A stretch of 7,942 nt of DNA from Ruminococcaceae bacterium UBA1734 (GTDB taxonomy: Bacteria > Bacillota > Clostridia > Oscillospirales > Acutalibacteraceae), in assembly GCA_002315765.1 (NCBI GenBank), contig DCIE01000058.1:1-7942 (forward strand), written 5' to 3'. The notes under the pieces are model-generated. The model made no database searches. It was not told where the DNA came from and saw only the letters and a list, made by a program, of their open reading frames with translations. The position numbers were made by a program, and so were the translations under genes. Positions 4,709-7,942 of this stretch are shown here, piece after piece (position 1 is the stretch's first letter; every line of letters begins with the position of its first letter).

Positions 4709-7351
4709 ATGAGTCACAAGTACGTTTACCTTTTTAGCGAAGGCGACGCAAGCATGCGTGAGCTTCTCGGCGGTAAGGGTGCCAACCTTGCAGAAATGAC
4801 CAAAATCGGTCTTCCTGTACCACAGGGTTTCACCATTTCTACCGAAGCTTGCACACAGTATTATGAAGATGGTCGTCAAATTAATGCTGACATTCAGGCA
4901 GAGATTATGGAGAACATCGAAAAGATGGAAAATATCACCGGCAAGAAGTTCGGCGATAAGAAAAATCCTCTTCTCGTTTCTGTTCGTTCCGGTGCTCGTG
5001 CTTCTATGCCGGGTATGATGGATACCATTCTCAACCTCGGACTTAATGAAGATGTTGTTAATGTAATCGCAGAACAGTCTAATAACCCTCGTTGGGCTTG
5101 GGACTGCTATCGTCGTTTTATTCAAATGTTCTCTGATGTTGTTATGGAAGTCGGCAAGAAGTATTTTGAAAAACTCATTGACGATATGAAGGCAAAGAAA
5201 GGCGTTACATTTGATGTTGAGCTTACTGCTGATGACCTTAAAGAACTTGCTAATCAGTTCAAGGCTGAATATAAGAACCAGTTAGGCACTGACTTCCCCA
5301 ACGACCCGAAAGAACAGCTCTTTGCTGCTATTAAGGCTGTATTCCGTTCTTGGGATAACCCCCGTGCTAACATTTACCGTATGGACCACGATATCCCTTA
5401 TTCTTGGGGTACTGCCGTTAATGTTCAATCAATGGCTTTCGGTAACATGGGTGAAGATTGCGGAACAGGTGTTGCATTTACCCGTAACCCGGCTACCGGT
5501 GAAAAAGGTCTTATGGGCGAATTCTTAACAAATGCTCAGGGTGAAGATGTTGTTGCCGGTGTTCGTACACCGATGCCTATCGCTGAAATGGCTGATAAGT
5601 TCCCCGAAGCATTCAAGAAGTTCAACGATGTTTGTAAGATTCTTGAAGACCACTATCGTGATATGCAGGATATGGAATTTACCGTTGAGCACGGCGAACT
5701 CTATATGCTTCAAACTCGTAACGGTAAGCGTACCGCTGCCGCTGCTATTAAGATTGCCTGTGATTTAATTGACGAGGGCATGATTTCCGAAGAAGAAGCT
5801 CTAATGCAAATTGATGCTAAGAGCCTTGATATGCTACTCCACCCGACATTTGATGTTAAGGCACTTAAGGATGCTGACAAGAACAATGTTGTAGGTAAGG
5901 GTATTGCCGCTTCCCCCGGCGCTGCTGCAGGTACAATCGTATTTACTGCTGAAGATGCTGCCGAAAAGGGTAAGGCCGGTGAAAAGGTTATCCTTGTTCG
6001 TCTTGAAACCTCTCCTGAAGATATTGAGGGTATGAAATATGCTCAGGGTATCTTAACCGTTCGTGGCGGTCAAACATCTCACGCTGCCGTTGTTGCTCGT
6101 GGTATGGGTACCTGCTGTGTTTCCGGTTGCGGCGATATCAAGATGGATGAAGAAAACAAGCAGTTTACTCTTGCAGGTAAGGTATTTAAGGAAGGCGACG
6201 GTCTTTCACTTGACGGTTCTACCGGTAATATCTATGATATGATTATCCCCACCGTTCCTGCTGACCCTAACAGCGGTTACTTCGGAAGAATTATGAAACT
6301 TGCTGATAAGTATAAGAAGCTCGGTGTTCGTACCAATGCTGACACACCTGCTGATGCACAGCGTGCTGCTGAACTCGGCGCTCAGGGTATCGGTCTTTGC
6401 CGTACTGAGCATATGTTCTTCGGTGATGGCAGAATTGATGCTTTCCGTGAGATGATTTGTGCTGAAACAGTTGAAGAACGCGAAGCTGCTCTTGATAAGA
6501 TTGAACCAATGCAACAGGCTGACTTTGAGGGCTTGTTTGAGGCTCTCGGCGGTTACCCTGTAACCATTCGTTTCCTTGATCCTCCCCTTCATGAGTTTGT
6601 TCCAACCGAAGAAGCTGACATTGAACTTCTTGCAAAGGCTCAGGGTAAGACAGTTGCTCAAATTAAGCAGCTTTGTTCCGACCTCCACGAGTTTAACCCA
6701 ATGATGGGACACCGTGGTTGCCGTCTTGCTGTTACCTATCCTGAAATCGCTAAGATGCAGACTAAGGCTGTTATCAAGGCTGCTCTTGCTATTCAAAAGA
6801 AACACGCTGACTGGAACATCGTTCCTGAAATTATGATTCCTCTTGCTTGTGAAGTTAAAGAGCTTAAGTTCGTTAAGAATGTAGTTGTTGCAACTGCTGA
6901 CGAAGTTATTAAGGCTTCAGGTGCTGACCTTAAGTATGAAGTTGGTACAATGATTGAAATTCCTCGTGCAGCTCTTACTGCCGGTGATATCGCTAAGGAA
7001 GCTGAGTTCTTCTGCTTCGGTACCAATGACCTTACCCAGATGACATTCGGCTTCAGCCGTGATGACTCAGGTAAGTTCTTACCAAGCTACTATGCAAACA
7101 AGATTTTCGAGTCTGACCCGTTTGCCCGTCTTGACACAACAGGTGTTGGACAGCTTATGGATTTGGCAGTTAAGAACGGTAAGGCATCTCGTCCTGAACT
7201 TCACTGCGGTATCTGCGGTGAGCACGGCGGCGACCCATCTTCCATCGAGTTCTGCCATAGCATCGGTCTTGACTATGTATCTTGCTCACCTTTCCGTGTT
7301 CCGATTGCAAGACTTGCCGCTGCTCAGGCTGCTATTAAGGATAAGAAATAA
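4709..7351 (+). CDS. ppdK: Pyruvate, phosphate dikinase
   Basis: PPDK interconverts PEP + AMP + PPi and pyruvate + ATP + Pi. In anaerobes it serves in glycolysis in place of, or beside, pyruvate kinase, or in gluconeogenesis. The 880 residues are close to the usual 870-880. In order: the N-terminal nucleotide-binding domain with GGKGANLAEM (21-30), SVRSGARASMPGMMDTILNLG (91-111) and FTRNPATGEKGLMGEFL (257-273); the swivelling phosphohistidine domain with GGQTSHAAVVARG (453-465, catalytic His458); and the PEP/pyruvate TIM barrel with RFLDPPLHEF (621-630), Glu750 in TMIEIPRAA, Asn773 and Asp774 in GTNDLTQ, and the catalytic Cys836 in GICGEHGGDPSS. All key residues are present. The ATG has AGGAGG 10 nt upstream. 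It is monocistronic between its own promoter and terminator. Codon use is strongly biased (mostly GCT, CTT, GGT, GTT and AAG), unlike its neighbours, which points to high expression. Confidence 0.98.
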   Translation: MSHKYVYLFSEGDASMRELLGGKGANLAEMTKIGLPVPQGFTISTEACTQYYEDGRQINADIQAEIMENIEKMENITGKKFGDKKNPLLVSVRSGARASMPGMMDTILNLGLNEDVVNVIAEQSNNPRWAWDCYRRFIQMFSDVVMEVGKKYFEKLIDDMKAKKGVTFDVELTADDLKELANQFKAEYKNQLGTDFPNDPKEQLFAAIKAVFRSWDNPRANIYRMDHDIPYSWGTAVNVQSMAFGNMGEDCGTGVAFTRNPATGEKGLMGEFLTNAQGEDVVAGVRTPMPIAEMADKFPEAFKKFNDVCKILEDHYRDMQDMEFTVEHGELYMLQTRNGKRTAAAAIKIACDLIDEGMISEEEALMQIDAKSLDMLLHPTFDVKALKDADKNNVVGKGIAASPGAAAGTIVFTAEDAAEKGKAGEKVILVRLETSPEDIEGMKYAQGILTVRGGQTSHAAVVARGMGTCCVSGCGDIKMDEENKQFTLAGKVFKEGDGLSLDGSTGNIYDMIIPTVPADPNSGYFGRIMKLADKYKKLGVRTNADTPADAQRAAELGAQGIGLCRTEHMFFGDGRIDAFREMICAETVEEREAALDKIEPMQQADFEGLFEALGGYPVTIRFLDPPLHEFVPTEEADIELLAKAQGKTVAQIKQLCSDLHEFNPMMGHRGCRLAVTYPEIAKMQTKAVIKAALAIQKKHADWNIVPEIMIPLACEVKELKFVKNVVVATADEVIKASGADLKYEVGTMIEIPRAALTAGDIAKEAEFFCFGTNDLTQMTFGFSRDDSGKFLPSYYANKIFESDPFARLDTTGVGQLMDLAVKNGKASRPELHCGICGEHGGDPSSIEFCHSIGLDYVSCSPFRVPIARLAAAQAAIKDKK

Positions 7352-7411
7352 TAAAACAATAGTTATCCCCTAATCCGCGCCTTTATAAAAATTAAGGCAA
7401 AATAAGTTTAA

Positions 7412-7454
7412 AAATCACCTTGCAGGTTTTTCGCTTGCAGGGTGATTTCTTTTT
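7412..7454 (+). terminator. Intrinsic terminator of ppdK
   Basis: A 15-bp stem (7412-7426 with 7434-7448, starting AAATCACC and ending GGTGATTT, two G-T wobbles) closes a 7-nt loop. It is followed by C and five T (7450-7454). It lies about 60 nt after the ppdK stop. The symmetrical A and T ends mean it could also work weakly on the other strand. Confidence 0.88.
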
Positions 7455-7476
7455 GCTCACAAATTGTCTTTTTTAT

Positions 7477-7505
7477 TTGACGAATAGATTTATTTTTGTT
7501 AATAT
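7477..7505 (+). promoter_or_regulatory. Promoter of the REP-associated transposase frame
   Basis: TTGACG (7477-7482), 17 bp, TAATAT (7500-7505). The predicted start near 7512 is only about 11 nt ahead of the ATG at 7523. The mRNA would therefore begin at or inside the weak ribosome binding site GGTGAT (7512-7517), which should keep translation low. A strong promoter with a nearly absent leader is unusual beside the other genes here. Confidence 0.5.
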
Positions 7506-7522
7506 ATTTGTGGTGATAATAT

Positions 7523-7864
7523 ATGAATATACGAAAACCCACAAGGCTTGAAAATTATGATTATTCCAAAGAAGGTTATTACTTCATAACAATATGCACG
7601 GCGCAAAGAAATAATATTTTTTCAAGTATCGTAGGGCAGGGGCTTGCTCGAAGTAAAGAAAAATTATTATGCAATATCGTAGGGGACGATGCCCACATCG
7701 TCCCGACAAAATACGGTGAAATTATTGAAAAATATATCAAATCAACAAACCGGGTTGACAGGTATGTTATTATGCCCAATCATATACATATTATAATAAA
7801 AAATGAAAGCGGGACGATGTGGGCATCGTCCCCTACGGTGTCGGATATTATTTGCGAACATTAA
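7523..7864 (+). CDS. REP-associated tyrosine transposase (IS200-like, HUH), truncated
   Basis: The 113-residue frame begins like RAYT/Y1 transposases: RLENYDYSKEGYYFITICTAQR (8-29), YGEIIEKYIKS (64-74) and YVIMPNHIHIII (81-92), where His87-Ile-His89 is the HUH metal site. Such proteins nick and move single-stranded REP palindromes and are usually 150-250 residues. Here the frame stops at 7862-7864, six codons after the expected SDII segment. The C-terminal part with the catalytic Tyr and the usual W-x(3)-YY-x-H-IIR region is absent, and none of the three forward frames up to 7942 restores it. Residues 53-61 and 97-105 are encoded by copies of a palindromic repeat, and residues 37-42 by part of a related one. 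Ribosome binding site GGTGAT is weak. This is probably an inactive remnant; a nonfunctional gene or a frameshift near 7860 are both possible. Confidence 0.78.
   Translation: MNIRKPTRLENYDYSKEGYYFITICTAQRNNIFSSIVGQGLARSKEKLLCNIVGDDAHIVPTKYGEIIEKYIKSTNRVDRYVIMPNHIHIIIKNESGTMWASSPTVSDIICEH
7630..7649 (+). repeat. Partial REP-like element inside the transposase frame
   Basis: GTAGGGCAGGGGCTTGCTC resembles one arm and loop of a second palindrome type common in Clostridia, where a CCTGCCC arm would follow; that arm is missing here. It starts with the same TATCGTAGGG (7627-7636) that precedes the next element (7675-7684), so the two lie in the same orientation 48 bp apart. It encodes residues 37-42 of the transposase. 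Confidence 0.4.
7678..7705 (+). repeat. REP palindrome copy A, inside the transposase frame
   Basis: GGGACGATG (7683-7691) and CATCGTCCC (7696-7704) form a perfect 9-bp stem with a CCCA loop, preceded by CGTAG. The section 7679-7705 is exactly nine codons (residues 53-61, reading VGDDAHIVP), so the frame survives. The whole 28 bp is the exact reverse complement of copy B. Confidence 0.88.
7810..7837 (-). repeat. REP palindrome copy B, inverted, inside the transposase frame
   Basis: A perfect inverted copy of 7678-7705, 104 bp away. The two flank the segment that encodes the HUH motif. It supplies residues 97-105 of the frame, again in phase. The frame ends eight codons later. Confidence 0.88.
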
Positions 7865-7898
7865 ATGCATTATTGTTTTTCTATAAAACAATGAAAAT

Positions 7899-7924
7899 GG
7901 GACGATGTGGGCATCGTCCCCTAC
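7899..7924 (-). repeat. REP palindrome copy C, after the transposase stop
   Basis: Twenty-six bases identical to copy B (7811-7836) and in the same orientation, 62 bp after it. The base pairs of the stem are intact. It is preceded by AATGAAA, as is copy B, so a short piece of flanking sequence may have been duplicated too. Confidence 0.88.
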
Positions 7925-7942
7925 TATCTTGTAACATTTAAA

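Noticed and set aside
4706..5125. A 139-codon antisense frame at the start of ppdK, and similar ones at 5525-5713 and 6291-6635
   Set aside because: These are shadows of the strongly biased PPDK codons, with no start signals and no recognisable domains.
6206..6805. A 199-codon open frame antisense to ppdK
   Set aside because: It lies wholly within the conserved PPDK sequence, has no ribosome binding site, and its protein is rich in Ser, Asn and Leu runs as expected from reading biased codons backwards.
7678..7924. CRISPR array
   Set aside because: Three palindromic copies are present, but they are in mixed orientation, unevenly spaced (104 and 62 bp), and two lie inside a coding frame. There are no spacers of constant length.

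Overview
The window reads as chromosomal DNA of a low-to-moderate GC, Gram-positive anaerobe of the class Clostridia, probably a gut Oscillospirales/Ruminococcaceae-type bacterium. The reasons are strong AGGAGG ribosome binding sites, near-consensus sigma-A promoters, the rpsF-ssb-rpsR operon, type III pantothenate kinase beside an ECF transporter subunit, a pyruvate,phosphate dikinase, a DUF6291-type protein, and two families of short palindromic repeats typical of these genomes. The taxonomic placement is inference from gene content and style, not from a marker search.

Layout. Positions 1-671 (+) hold a DUF6291-like gene with a highly charged tail, preceded by two consecutive AAGGAGG-N6-ATG signals, the first opening an 11-codon overlapping ORF. 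Positions 691-1530 (-) hold a stand-alone acyltransferase-fold protein (2-oxo acid dehydrogenase E2 catalytic domain/CAT superfamily) in which both residues of the catalytic HxxxDG motif are replaced. It has its own promoter. Positions 1545-1880 are non-coding and carry three REP-like palindromic units. Positions 1881-3040 (-) are a complete rpsF-ssb-rpsR operon with a perfect-consensus promoter, a leader hairpin and an intrinsic terminator. Back to back with it, positions 3049-4562 (+) form a second operon: coaX and an ECF S-component membrane protein, ending in a GAAA-tetraloop terminator. Positions 4621-7454 (+) are a monocistronic, strongly codon-biased ppdK with an extended -10 promoter, a pair of TTCGAAT motifs 21 bp apart in the leader, and a long terminator hairpin. 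Positions 7477-7942 (+) hold a REP-associated (IS200-like, HUH) transposase reading frame, with its own promoter, that is interrupted by copies of a palindromic repeat and stops before the C-terminal catalytic part.

How the genes work together. rpsF-ssb-rpsR supplies ribosomal proteins S6 and S18 and the single-stranded DNA binding protein. coaX and the S component plausibly couple vitamin B5 uptake to the first step of CoA synthesis. ppdK interconverts PEP and pyruvate in central carbon metabolism. These are housekeeping genes.

The least ordinary parts are: the transposase frame into which 27-bp (nine-codon) palindromes fit in frame on both sides of its HUH motif; the E2-like protein lacking its catalytic His; and the paired TTCGAAT motifs in the ppdK leader. 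I see no tRNA, rRNA, CRISPR array or defence island, and no convincing wholly new multi-gene system.
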